From Deltaproteobacteria bacterium (GTDB taxonomy: Bacteria; Desulfobacterota; Desulfuromonadia; Geobacterales; Geobacteraceae), in the NCBI GenBank assembly GCA_021810985.1, contig JAJZQA010000056.1:1-10172 (forward strand): DNA of 10,172 nucleotides, in the 5' to 3' direction. Positions 1 to 7,403 of this stretch are shown here, one piece after another. The number at the start of each line of letters is the position of its first letter. Position 1 is the first letter of the stretch. A program made the translations under genes and the position numbers. The notes below the pieces were generated by a model, which was not told the origin of the DNA, ran no database searches, and worked only from the letters and a program-made list of their open reading frames with translations.

Positions 1-25
1 CTACTGTTTTTTGAAAGTTTTCGTG

Positions 26-2065
26 ATGACTCCCTTTGATATCGCTATCATCTCCGTCTTCCTCATGCTGTCTCCCGTCATTGTCTCGCCCTGCTGCGCA
101 AGATACCGGAATTTCAACATAACTCTCTCTTTTTTCCTCACGGCGGTTGCTTCCTTTGCGGCGGTAGTCGCGGGAATCCTTGCGGTCCACACCGGCAAAA
201 CCACCTCGGCTGTCCTGCGGATGGGACTGCCGGATCTGCCGTTTCACCTGCGTCTCGACCCGCTAGCGGGATTTTTTCTCTGCGTAATTGGGTTGCTGAC
301 CCTTTTCGTTTCAATTTACTCGATTGGCTACGTGAAGGGCTTCGCCGCTAACCGCTCCGTGGTCAGGTTTGTGATCTTTTATTCCTTATTTATCGTTGGC
401 ATGCTCCTCGTGATTCTGGCCAATGATGCCTTCTTCTTCCTGGTGGCCTGGGAACTGATGGCTGCTTCGTCCTATTTCCTGGTCATGTACGAGGATGAAA
501 AAAAGGAAAACCAGCGGGCTGCCTATCTGTACCTGGTTGTCGCCCATGTTGGCGCACTTGCCATCCTGCTTTCCTTCGGGGTCATGGCAGGGTTGTCAAA
601 CGGATTTGAGAGTTTCCAGGGCTATACCTTTGATTCGATGCGCGCCACCCATTATCCGGCTGGCTGGGCAACGGCGGCCTTTTTTCTGGCTTTTTTCGGG
701 TTTGCCGCAAAGGCCGGGGTGATTCCGCTCCATATCTGGCTGCCAGAGGCACACCCCGTTGCGCCTTCGAACGTCTCGGCGCTCATGAGCGGCGTCATGC
801 TGAAAACCTCCATCTACGGCATTGTCCGCATTACCTTCGATTTTCTGAAAGACTACCCGTGGTGGTGGGGCGGGACCGTGCTGGCGCTCGGGCTGATTTC
901 GGCGGTCCTCGGGGTGCTCTACGCGCTGATGCAGCACGACCTGAAGCGGTTGCTCGCCTATCATTCCGTCGAGAATATCGGCATTATCCTGATCGGTCTT
1001 GGCTTGTCCATGATTTTCACCGCCTATCATTTTCCCGCCCTGGCCGCCCTCGCGATGATGGCCGCGCTTTACCACACCCTCAATCATGCCATGTTCAAGG
1101 GACTGCTCTTCATGGGGGCCGGCGCTGTACTCCATGCCACCGACGAGCGAAATATGGAGGAGATGGGCGGCTTGATTCACCGCATGCCCTGGACCGCCTG
1201 TCTCTTTTTGATCGGCTGCGTCTCCATCGCGGCGCTTCCGCCCTTCAACGGCTTCGTCTCGGAGTGGCTGACCTTTCAGGCCTTTCTTCTTTCTCCAGCG
1301 CTGCACCGGCCGATCCTTGGCCTGCTGATCCCGATCGGCGCGGCGCTCCTGGCCTTGACCGGCGCTCTTGCCGCCGCCTGTTTCGTCAAAGCATTCGGGG
1401 TGACTTTTCTCGGGCATTGGCGCGGACACTCTTCCGTGCAAAAGGTTCACGAGGTTGACTGGCACATGCGCAGCGGTATGCTGCTGGCCGCGCTGACCTG
1501 TTTCCTGCTCGGCATCTTTCCCACAGTGGTGATCCGCTGGATGGATGTTCTGACCGAGCGCTTGGTGGGCGGCACTATCGGCAATCCTTCCGCCACGTTC
1601 GATTGGCTGCGGCTGGCTCCCATCGCTCCGGAGCGGGCGTCCTACTCCGGCTTCACTGTCTTTATCGCTTTGTTGTTTGTCGTTCTGGTCGCCTATTTCT
1701 TCCTCCATGTGAGAAAATCCACCGTGCGGCGGGTTCCGATCTGGGACTGCGGCTTTGAGAAAATAAACGCCCGGATGCAATATACCGCCACGTCCTTTTC
1801 AATGCCGATCAGGCGTATCTTCGGGTTCCTGTTCCAGATCAGAGAAGAGACCCAGGCGCTGGAACCGCTGCGGCATCCTGCCTATCCCGAGAAATTGCGG
1901 TATCGGCTCCGGGTCCGGGATCGCTTCCGCTTCTGGATCTATGAGCCGATCAATACAGGAGCTTATTTCGTTGCCCGGAAGGTGGGACTGCTCCAGCAGG
2001 GGAGGATCCAGGTGTACCTCATCTATTCGTTCGTTACCATTATCGTACTTTTGGTGTTTTTGTGA
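26..2065 (+). CDS. hyfB: HyfB-like proton-pumping membrane subunit of an Ehr/hydrogenase-4-type complex
   Basis: Polytopic inner-membrane protein of 679 aa in the NuoL/NuoM/MrpA antiporter family, expected to carry an ion-translocation channel driven by the peripheral arm. Hallmarks are seen in order: WELMAASSY with E143, the GFAAKAGVIPLHIWLPEAHP loop with K229, H236 and H243, then SGVMLKTSIYGIVR with K260, NHAMFKGLLF with K358, and FNGFVSEWL with E413. The C-terminus carries the HyfB-type WDCGF...MQYTATSFS segment, a soluble stretch and a final membrane helix ending LLVFL. The ATG at 26 was chosen because a hydrophobic helix follows at once and a weak GAAAG lies upstream. The frame stays open to the window edge and a TTG at 11 is possible, so the start is uncertain. 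The stop overlaps the next start as TGATG. It is the first visible gene of the operon. Family membership is secure; the exact ion pumped is not visible. Confidence 0.9.
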   Translation: MTPFDIAIISVFLMLSPVIVSPCCARYRNFNITLSFFLTAVASFAAVVAGILAVHTGKTTSAVLRMGLPDLPFHLRLDPLAGFFLCVIGLLTLFVSIYSIGYVKGFAANRSVVRFVIFYSLFIVGMLLVILANDAFFFLVAWELMAASSYFLVMYEDEKKENQRAAYLYLVVAHVGALAILLSFGVMAGLSNGFESFQGYTFDSMRATHYPAGWATAAFFLAFFGFAAKAGVIPLHIWLPEAHPVAPSNVSALMSGVMLKTSIYGIVRITFDFLKDYPWWWGGTVLALGLISAVLGVLYALMQHDLKRLLAYHSVENIGIILIGLGLSMIFTAYHFPALAALAMMAALYHTLNHAMFKGLLFMGAGAVLHATDERNMEEMGGLIHRMPWTACLFLIGCVSIAALPPFNGFVSEWLTFQAFLLSPALHRPILGLLIPIGAALLALTGALAAACFVKAFGVTFLGHWRGHSSVQKVHEVDWHMRSGMLLAALTCFLLGIFPTVVIRWMDVLTERLVGGTIGNPSATFDWLRLAPIAPERASYSGFTVFIALLFVVLVAYFFLHVRKSTVRRVPIWDCGFEKINARMQYTATSFSMPIRRIFGFLFQIREETQALEPLRHPAYPEKLRYRLRVRDRFRFWIYEPINTGAYFVARKVGLLQQGRIQVYLIYSFVTIIVLLVFL

Positions 2066-3009
2066 TGACAGCCTATTCAATCGGTAGTGAAATCCTGCAA
2101 ATCCTGCTTCTGCTGTTTGCCGCCCCGGCATTTACCGGCTGGGTGAGAACGGTCAAGTGCCGGATGCAGGGGAGAACCTACGCGGGCATCTGCCAGCCTT
2201 ACCGGAATATTCGCAAACTGTTTGCCAAGGAAGTGATCCTGGCGGAAAACGCCTCGTGGATCTTCCGCTCGACTCCGTACATCGTTTTCGGGGTCACCGT
2301 CTTAATCGGCGGAATCATCCCGTTCATCTCCGTCGACCTGCCGTTTGCCGCGACCGCCGACGTCATCGCCCTGGTAATGCTGTTCGCGATAATCCGTTTT
2401 TTTACCGCTCTTGCCGGTATGGATATCGGCACGGCCTTCGGCGGGATGGGCTCGAGCAGGGAGATGACGATCTCTTCCCTGGCGGAGCCGGCCATGCTGA
2501 TGGCGGTTTTTACCGTTTCGCTGGCGGCTAATTCCACCTCTCTGACCCACATGGTGGATGTGATTGGCCATGGCGAGTTCATTCTCAGGCCTTCATTGGC
2601 TTTTGCGGTACTCGCTTTCATCATGGTTCATCTGACCGAGACCGGCCGGGTGCCGGTTGATAACCCGGCCACTCACCTGGAATTGACCATGATTCACGAG
2701 GCGATGATCCTGGAATACTCCGGGCGTCACCTGGCCCTGATCGAGTGGGCCGGGATGATGAAGCTTTTTCTCTTTTCCGTCTTGGGGATTTCGATCTTCT
2801 GCCCTTGGGGGATAGCCGCTTCCGGAGATCCGGCGGGATTGTTCCTGTCGCTGCTCCTGCTGGTCCTCAAACTGGCCGTTTTAGGGGTGGTCGTCGTTCT
2901 GATCGAGACCGGTCTCGCGAAGATGCGCCTGTTCCGGCTTACCGAATTCCTCGGAACCGCTTTCCTGCTGGCGACACTGGGGATGCTATCCTTTTTCATT
3001 CTGGAGTAA
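2065..3009 (+). CDS. hyfC: HyfC-like NuoH-family membrane subunit
   Basis: Integral membrane protein of 314 aa homologous to NuoH/HycD/HyfC, the subunit that joins the peripheral electron-transfer arm to the pumping modules. Seen here: GRTYAGICQPYRNIRKLF near residues 37-53, the charged segment MDIGTAFGGMGSSREM (about 119-134), E141 in SLAEPA, and ETGRVPVDNPATHLE (192-206) followed by TMIHEAMILEYSGRHLALIEWA. These loops with conserved acidic residues are typical of the family and in complex I line the path between the quinone-site region and the membrane arm. The length is normal. The ATG at 2065 shares its A with the hyfB stop codon, indicating translational coupling; a GTG at 2062 directly before it could also be read. 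Hyf naming follows E. coli hydrogenase 4; in an Ehr-type complex the same protein may carry an ehr name. Confidence 0.92.
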   Translation: MTAYSIGSEILQILLLLFAAPAFTGWVRTVKCRMQGRTYAGICQPYRNIRKLFAKEVILAENASWIFRSTPYIVFGVTVLIGGIIPFISVDLPFAATADVIALVMLFAIIRFFTALAGMDIGTAFGGMGSSREMTISSLAEPAMLMAVFTVSLAANSTSLTHMVDVIGHGEFILRPSLAFAVLAFIMVHLTETGRVPVDNPATHLELTMIHEAMILEYSGRHLALIEWAGMMKLFLFSVLGISIFCPWGIAASGDPAGLFLSLLLLVLKLAVLGVVVVLIETGLAKMRLFRLTEFLGTAFLLATLGMLSFFILE

Positions 3010-3013
3010 GATC

Positions 3014-3679
3014 ATGTCCATGTCCTTTGCCGCCCAGGTCAACAGCGTCATGGCGGCCCTTATCCTGCTGACGGCGTTCGGATTACTGGTACAGCGCAGA
3101 ATCCTCGGGCTGATCCATCTGTTTGCCTGGCAGGGCTTGTTCCTCTGCATCAGTACGGCAATCGTCGGCTATATTACCGGGATGCACCATCTCTTTATTT
3201 CGTCGTTGCTGACCCTTTCCTTCAAGGTCATCCTGCTGCCTTATATTCTCTATGTTCTGATCCGCAAGCTGGATATCCGCCGGGAGAGCGAGGTCCTGGT
3301 GAATATTCCCCGGACCATGATGATCGGGATCGCACTGGTAATTTTTTCCTACCATCTCACCGCACCAGTGACGCAGCTTTCGACCATGGTAACCAAGTCA
3401 ACTCTGGCCGTGGCCCTGGCAACCGTCATGCTCGGCCTTTTGATGATGGTAACGAGAAGGCATGCCGTGACGCAGATCATCGGCTTTCTCGCCATGGAAA
3501 ACGGCCTGTTTTTCGCGGCCACCAGCGCCACCTACGGCATGCCGATGGTCGTCGAGCTGGGGGTGGCCCTGGATTTGCTGATCGCAGCTTTTATCTTCGG
3601 TATTTTCTTTTTCCATATCAATACGACTTTCGACAGCCTGGACGTGGATCAGATGGCCAAGCTCAAAGAGGAGGATTGA
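3014..3679 (+). CDS. hyfE: HyfE-like membrane subunit with NuoK-like C-terminal part
   Basis: Membrane protein of 221 aa in the HyfE family, an enlarged relative of NuoK/MrpC found in hydrogenase-4-type complexes. Several hydrophobic helices are visible. Buried charged residues that fit an ion path are K71 in LTLSFKVILLPYIL, E162 in AMENGLFF, and E181 and D187 in VVELGVALDLLIAAF. The last roughly 60 residues give the clearest NuoK-like pattern (ENG, then GMPMVVELG, then D). The tail is short, charged and soluble, ending KLKEED. The ATG start is preceded by GGAG at 3003-3006 with 7 nt spacing, and this Shine-Dalgarno site lies inside the end of hyfC. The gap to hyfC is 4 nt and to hyfF 1 nt, so all three are almost certainly one transcript. 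Confidence 0.88.
   Translation: MSMSFAAQVNSVMAALILLTAFGLLVQRRILGLIHLFAWQGLFLCISTAIVGYITGMHHLFISSLLTLSFKVILLPYILYVLIRKLDIRRESEVLVNIPRTMMIGIALVIFSYHLTAPVTQLSTMVTKSTLAVALATVMLGLLMMVTRRHAVTQIIGFLAMENGLFFAATSATYGMPMVVELGVALDLLIAAFIFGIFFFHINTTFDSLDVDQMAKLKEED
3670..3674 (+). promoter_or_regulatory. Strong Shine-Dalgarno site that fixes the GTG start of hyfF
   Basis: A GGAGG lies six bases before the GTG at 3681 and within the last codons of hyfE. It supports GTG as the real initiation codon of the next gene, since no ATG lies nearby in that frame. Confidence 0.7.
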
Positions 3680-3680
3680 C

Positions 3681-5129
3681 GTGATCTTATTATTCCTTCT
3701 CTGCATTTCTCTGTTTTTTGCGGTTGTATTGGCATTCGTCGGTGATTGGAAATATGCCCCGGAAATCAACATTCTCGGTTCCGGCGCCACCTTTGCCGCC
3801 GGTGTTGCCCTGGCCGTACAAGTCTACCTGCAGGGACCGATGACGGTCGGCGGCAAATTCTTCTTCGTTGATGCCTTCAATGTTTACCTGGCGGTTCTGA
3901 CCTCGTTCGTTTCCATGACCACCGCCATCTTCAGCCGCAAATACATGCGGGTGGAACGGGAGCATGGGCGGGTCGGGCCCTGGAAAATGCGTTTCTACCA
4001 CGCCATGTACCAGCTGTTCATCTTCGCCATGCTGCTGGCGCTGCTGACCAACAACTTCGGCGTTCTCTGGATTTCCATGGAGCTGGCGACCCTTTCGACG
4101 GTCCTGCTGGTCTCCCTCTACCGGACGCCGACCGCCATTGAGGCTGCCTGGAAATATTTCATCCTGTGCGGGGTCGGCATCGCCCAGGCCCTGTTCGGCA
4201 CCGTGCTGCTCTACTTCGCCGCGGAGCGGGTGCTCGGCATCGGTGGTGAAGCACTCCTCTGGACCAACCTGAGTCAGGTCAGCGGTCAACTGGAACCGAC
4301 CGTGCTCCGCTTGGCGTTTGTTTTTCTGATGGTGGGCTACGGCACCAAAGTCGGACTTGTCCCCTTGCACAACTGGCTGCCGGATGCCCACAGTGAGGGC
4401 CCGACGCCGATCTCCGCGGTTCTTTCCGGTCTGCTGCTGAATGTTGCTCTCTATGCCCTGGTGCGCTGCAAGGTTCTGGTGGACGGTTCCACCGGTACTC
4501 ATATGGCGGGCAATATGCTGATGGGTTTCGGCCTGTTGTCAGTTCTGGTTGCGGCATTTTCCCTTCTGCGGCAGAAGGACGTCAAGCGGATGTTCTCCTA
4601 TTCGTCCATTGAAAATATGGGGATTGCCACCTTCGCCTTTGGTATCGGCGGTCCCATCGCCACCTTTGGCGCCCTGCTGCACATGCTGGTGCACAGCCTG
4701 ACGAAATCGGCCATTTTCTTTACCGTCGGCCACGCCTCCCAGATGCACGGCACCCAGGAGATGGACCGGATCCGCGGCCTTATCAAAGGGAACCCGGTCG
4801 TTGGCTGGTCTTTCATTCTCGGCATCGTGGCCCTGGTGGGCATGCCGCCTTTCGGCATGTTCGCCAGCGAATTTCTGATTCTGACCGCGACCATCAAGGA
4901 GGCGCCGCTGCTCACCCCGCTGCTCCTGCTTGGCCTGGGGGTGGCTTTTGCCGCCATCTTCCGCAAGGTTCAACCGATGGTGACCGGACTGGTTCCGTCC
5001 TGGCAGACACCGCTGCGGGCCGCGCATATTCCGGTTGTCCTGCATATGACCCTGGTGCTGCTGTTGGGGCTGTATATGCCCAGGTTTCTCTCCGACTGGT
5101 TTCATACGGCTGTGGGGTTACTGAAATGA
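3681..5129 (+). CDS. hyfF: HyfF-like second antiporter-type membrane subunit
   Basis: Polytopic protein of 482 aa in the NuoM/NuoN/MrpD family (proton-conducting membrane transporter fold), the second pump-like subunit of the complex. Visible hallmarks: WISMELATLS with E134, YGTKVGLVPLHNWLPDAHSE with K223, H230 and H237, HSLTKSAIFF with K342, and FASEFL with E397. Where HyfB has a lysine in the next helix (SGVMLK), this protein has asparagine (SGLLLN, N254). That agrees with its being a distinct paralogue and not a recent duplicate of HyfB. Translation starts at a GTG with a good GGAGG upstream. The stop overlaps the start of hyfG as ATGA, indicating coupled translation. HyfB and HyfF are the only antiporter-like subunits seen, so at most two antiporter-type channels are predicted, plus any path through HyfC/HyfE. 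Confidence 0.92.
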   Translation: MILLFLLCISLFFAVVLAFVGDWKYAPEINILGSGATFAAGVALAVQVYLQGPMTVGGKFFFVDAFNVYLAVLTSFVSMTTAIFSRKYMRVEREHGRVGPWKMRFYHAMYQLFIFAMLLALLTNNFGVLWISMELATLSTVLLVSLYRTPTAIEAAWKYFILCGVGIAQALFGTVLLYFAAERVLGIGGEALLWTNLSQVSGQLEPTVLRLAFVFLMVGYGTKVGLVPLHNWLPDAHSEGPTPISAVLSGLLLNVALYALVRCKVLVDGSTGTHMAGNMLMGFGLLSVLVAAFSLLRQKDVKRMFSYSSIENMGIATFAFGIGGPIATFGALLHMLVHSLTKSAIFFTVGHASQMHGTQEMDRIRGLIKGNPVVGWSFILGIVALVGMPPFGMFASEFLILTATIKEAPLLTPLLLLGLGVAFAAIFRKVQPMVTGLVPSWQTPLRAAHIPVVLHMTLVLLLGLYMPRFLSDWFHTAVGLLK

Positions 5130-6697
5130 ATGCACTTCACGAGAGACTTGTTGCACAGTTGGGCGAGGCTGCCATGCAGCTTGAGGACCTTCGGCCGGCC
5201 GATGTTCCGCTGCTGCTGGTGCCGAGGGAGCAGTTCAACGAAGCTGCGCGGACCATGAAGTACCAGGAAGCTCGTCTGGTTGCCGAATGGGCATCTGATG
5301 AAACCCTGCTGGCTGGCGGCTACGGTATTTACGCCTGTTTTAGCAAAGGGTCGGATTTTCTGGTGGTCAAGTGCGTCGCTCCGGAAGACGATCCGGCTTT
5401 TCCGACCATTACCAGAAAATATGCTGCTGCCTACCGTTTTGAACGGCAGATGCATAGCTTGATGGGGGTGACTCCGCTCGGCAGCCCGGATCTGCGGCCT
5501 TGGATCAAGTTCGAGGACTGGCCGGAGGATGCCTGGCCGTTGCGAAAAACATTCGACAGCCGCACCAGAATGCCGCGTGTCCCGGGAGACTATCGCTGGA
5601 TACGGGCAGAAGGGGAGGGGGTTTATGAAATCCCGGTGGGACCGGTCCACGCCGGAATCATCGAGCCGGGACATTTCCGTTTTCAGGCGATGGGCGAGGA
5701 GATTCTCAATCTGGAAGAGCGCCTTGGTTATGTTCACAAAGGTATAGAAAAGCGCTTTGAGGCTCTTTCCTGGGAAGATGGCGCACGTCTTGCGGGGAGG
5801 GTGTCCGGCGATACGACCGTGGCACATTCCTGTTGCTACTGCCAGGCGGTCGAGTCCATGGCGGAATGCACCCCGCCGGAGCGGGCGCTCTGGCTGCGGG
5901 CCATCATGCTGGAACGGGAACGGATCGCCAATCACCTGGGTGATATCGGTGCAATCTGCAACGATGTTGCCTTCGCTTTCCTCTTTTTCCAGTGCAACAT
6001 CCTGAAGGAACAAATTGTCAGAACAAATTTCCAGCTCTTTCAACAACGGTTCCTGAAGGACAAAATCGTTCCCGGCGGCGTGACGGTTGATCTTTCTGAT
6101 GAAGGAATTGACTGCATGCTGCGGGAGTTGGAAGAGTTTTCCAAGAAATTCGAACAGCTGATTGTCATCTATGACAACAATGCCTCGCTGGAGGACCGCG
6201 TCCGGGAGACCGGTATCTTTTCCATGGAAAAGGCCAAAGACCTGGGTACCGTGGGAATAGTTGCCCGGGCAAGCGGCCTGGACCTGGACATCCGTCTTCA
6301 GAGACCTGCTGCCCCCTATGATATCATTGTGCCCCGAGTCTCCGTTCAGCAGGCTGGTGATGTGAATGCGCGAGTCTGGGTGCGTATTGACGAGATTCGT
6401 GAATCGGTCCGGCTGTTGCGGGAAATGCTCTATAATCTTCCGACGGGCGAAATTTGCGCTGAATTCATTCCGCCGCTGTCACAGGCTAGCGGCCTGGCTT
6501 TTGTTGAGGGTTGGCGCGGCGAGATCATGTACTGGGTTCAGGCCGGGAAGGCCGGAGAGGTAAACCGCTGTATGGTCCGGGATCCTTCCAGCCTCAACTG
6601 GCTTGGTCTGGAACAGTCAATCCACGGTAATATCGTGCCGGATTTTCCGGTCTGCAACAAGAGTTTCAACCAATCGTATTCCGGAAATGACCTATAG
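5126..6697 (+). CDS. hyfG: HyfG-like large subunit (NuoC-NuoD fusion) lacking NiFe ligands; Ehr-type
   Basis: Peripheral subunit of 523 aa. Residues ~1-145 match the NuoC 30-kDa domain (FERQMHSLMG, then SPDLRPW and PLRKTFD). Residues ~165-523 match the NuoD/NiFe large-subunit domain, with YEIPVGPVHAGIIEPGHFRF and ERLGYVHKGIEKR. In group 4 hydrogenases the first metal motif reads RVCGICxxAH; here it is RVSGDTTVAH, so both cysteines are replaced (S227, T230). The C-terminal DPCxxC motif aligns with NQSYSGND, giving S517 and G520. With all four NiFe ligands gone, H2 chemistry of the known type is not expected, and the protein ends at this vestigial motif. This agrees with the Ehr complexes described in Geobacter and other bacteria. 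An unusual cysteine group (C236, C237, C239, C247) sits just after the first vestigial site. The ATG overlaps the hyfF stop, and GGGG lies 8 nt upstream. The true electron acceptor or donor cannot be read from sequence. Confidence 0.92.
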   Translation: MNALHERLVAQLGEAAMQLEDLRPADVPLLLVPREQFNEAARTMKYQEARLVAEWASDETLLAGGYGIYACFSKGSDFLVVKCVAPEDDPAFPTITRKYAAAYRFERQMHSLMGVTPLGSPDLRPWIKFEDWPEDAWPLRKTFDSRTRMPRVPGDYRWIRAEGEGVYEIPVGPVHAGIIEPGHFRFQAMGEEILNLEERLGYVHKGIEKRFEALSWEDGARLAGRVSGDTTVAHSCCYCQAVESMAECTPPERALWLRAIMLERERIANHLGDIGAICNDVAFAFLFFQCNILKEQIVRTNFQLFQQRFLKDKIVPGGVTVDLSDEGIDCMLRELEEFSKKFEQLIVIYDNNASLEDRVRETGIFSMEKAKDLGTVGIVARASGLDLDIRLQRPAAPYDIIVPRVSVQQAGDVNARVWVRIDEIRESVRLLREMLYNLPTGEICAEFIPPLSQASGLAFVEGWRGEIMYWVQAGKAGEVNRCMVRDPSSLNWLGLEQSIHGNIVPDFPVCNKSFNQSYSGNDL

Positions 6698-6736
6698 GTT
6701 CGCGGAAACAATGGTGTGGGTGTGATTATCCGATTA

Positions 6737-6767
6737 CCTCGCATTTCGATCCTCGTTCCTCGCATTT
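6737..6767 (+). repeat. Short direct repeat in the hyfG-hyfI spacer
   Basis: The 88-nt gap between hyfG and hyfI holds CCTCGCATTT at 6737-6746 and again at 6758-6767, with a third partial CCTCG at 6751-6755. The rest of the gap shows no open frame or convincing hairpin. GAGAGG at 6775-6780, five bases before the ATG at 6786, serves as the hyfI ribosome binding site. The repeat may be chance or remnant sequence; no function is assigned. Confidence 0.5.
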
Positions 6768-6785
6768 TCATTTTGAGAGGCAATC

Positions 6786-7295
6786 ATGCTCAGGATTCTT
6801 CATCAGATATTTCGCACCGGCGTTGTCACCGAGCCGCTGCCGGCCGAGGTTGAGCAAGAGATCGCCGAAATCGGCGCCCGGCTTGAAGACCGGATCAGAA
6901 AGAAATTTCATCGCAGTCTGACAATCAGGGAAGTGGATGCCGGTTCGTGCAATGGCTGCGAGCTGGAGATCCATGCCATGAATAATGCCTTCTATAACTG
7001 TGAACGTTTTGGAATTCACTTCACCGCCTCGCCCCGTTTTGCTGATATGTTGCTCGTTACCGGCCCGGTATCCGTGAATATGGAAATTGCGCTGAAAAGA
7101 ACCTATGCGGCGACGCCCAATCCGAAAATTGTAGTTGCGGTTGGCGATTGTGCCTGTGATGGCGGGATCTTCGGGGAGAGCTACGCCTCTCTCGGCAGGA
7201 TCAGCAACGTAATCCCGGTGGACGCCCATATTCCCGGCTGCCCGCCCAGTCCTGTATCGCTGCTGCAGGGTATTTTTCGGGCTATAGCTCAGTAG
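6786..7295 (+). CDS. hyfI: HyfI-like NuoB-family [4Fe-4S] small subunit
   Basis: Soluble 169-aa subunit of the NuoB/HycG/HyfI family, which holds the iron-sulfur cluster next to the active-site cavity of the large subunit. All four expected cluster ligands are present: C55 and C58 in DAGSCNGCELE, C122 in VGDCACDGG, and C152 in IPGCPPSP. The preceding ~45 residues are charged and lack a membrane helix, so the protein should be docked on the cytoplasmic side through HyfG and HyfC. C72 and C124 are additional cysteines without an obvious role. A GAGAGG ribosome binding site precedes the ATG. It is the last gene of the operon and lies 88 nt after hyfG, a looser spacing than elsewhere. An intact electron-transfer cluster beside a large subunit without NiFe ligands indicates that electrons still reach this site but act on something other than protons or H2. 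Confidence 0.92.
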   Translation: MLRILHQIFRTGVVTEPLPAEVEQEIAEIGARLEDRIRKKFHRSLTIREVDAGSCNGCELEIHAMNNAFYNCERFGIHFTASPRFADMLLVTGPVSVNMEIALKRTYAATPNPKIVVAVGDCACDGGIFGESYASLGRISNVIPVDAHIPGCPPSPVSLLQGIFRAIAQ

Positions 7296-7337
7296 TTTCG
7301 TAAATAGCGGAATTAGTTATTGACAGTTGTGATCAGC

Positions 7338-7360
7338 AGGGAAGTCTTGCACTTTTCCCT
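7338..7360. repeat. Inverted repeat overlapping the putative fdhD-mobA promoter
   Basis: AGGGAA at 7338-7343 and TTCCCT at 7355-7360 form a perfect 6-bp inverted repeat with an 11-bp centre. It covers the proposed -35 box, so it could be an operator. No T-run follows, so it is a poor terminator candidate for the upstream operon. Confidence 0.3.
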
Positions 7361-7376
7361 GGTCCCTTGGTAGAAT
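7347..7376 (+). promoter_or_regulatory. Candidate sigma-70 promoter for fdhD-mobA
   Basis: TTGCAC at 7347-7352 and TAGAAT at 7371-7376 are separated by 18 bp, close to the TTGACA/TATAAT consensus. Transcription would begin near 7383, leaving a leader of about 20 nt before the start codon. A second TTGACA at 7320-7325 has no fitting -10 box. The promoter would make fdhD-mobA at least partly independent of the hyf operon, though read-through across the 108-nt gap is also possible. Confidence 0.45.
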
Positions 7377-7403
7377 GAACGAAATTGGCAGGTTGAGGTG
7401 AGT

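Noticed and set aside
596..1780. Long minus-strand open frame of 394 codons opposite hyfB
   Set aside because: The translation is rich in Q, G, R, E and H with no recognisable motif, and it mirrors the codon pattern of the clear membrane protein HyfB on the plus strand. It is a shadow frame.
3690..4502. Minus-strand open frame of 270 codons opposite hyfF
   Set aside because: The composition is that of the antisense of a hydrophobic gene and there is no domain signal. HyfF on the plus strand explains the region fully.
5102..6046. Minus-strand open frame of 314 codons opposite hyfG
   Set aside because: No family motif is visible and the plus-strand frame carries strong NuoC/NuoD motifs throughout.
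5126..6697. True NiFe hydrogenase-4 large subunit able to evolve H2
   Set aside because: All four cysteine ligands are substituted, so the annotation as an active hydrogenase is not supported.
7320..7325. TTGACA as the -35 box of the fdhD-mobA promoter
   Set aside because: At 16-18 bp downstream the sequence AAGTCT does not resemble a -10 box. The TTGCAC/TAGAAT pair fits better.
7296..7403. Intrinsic terminator after hyfI
   Set aside because: No stable hairpin followed by a T-run was found; the only inverted repeat has a long loop and overlaps the promoter.
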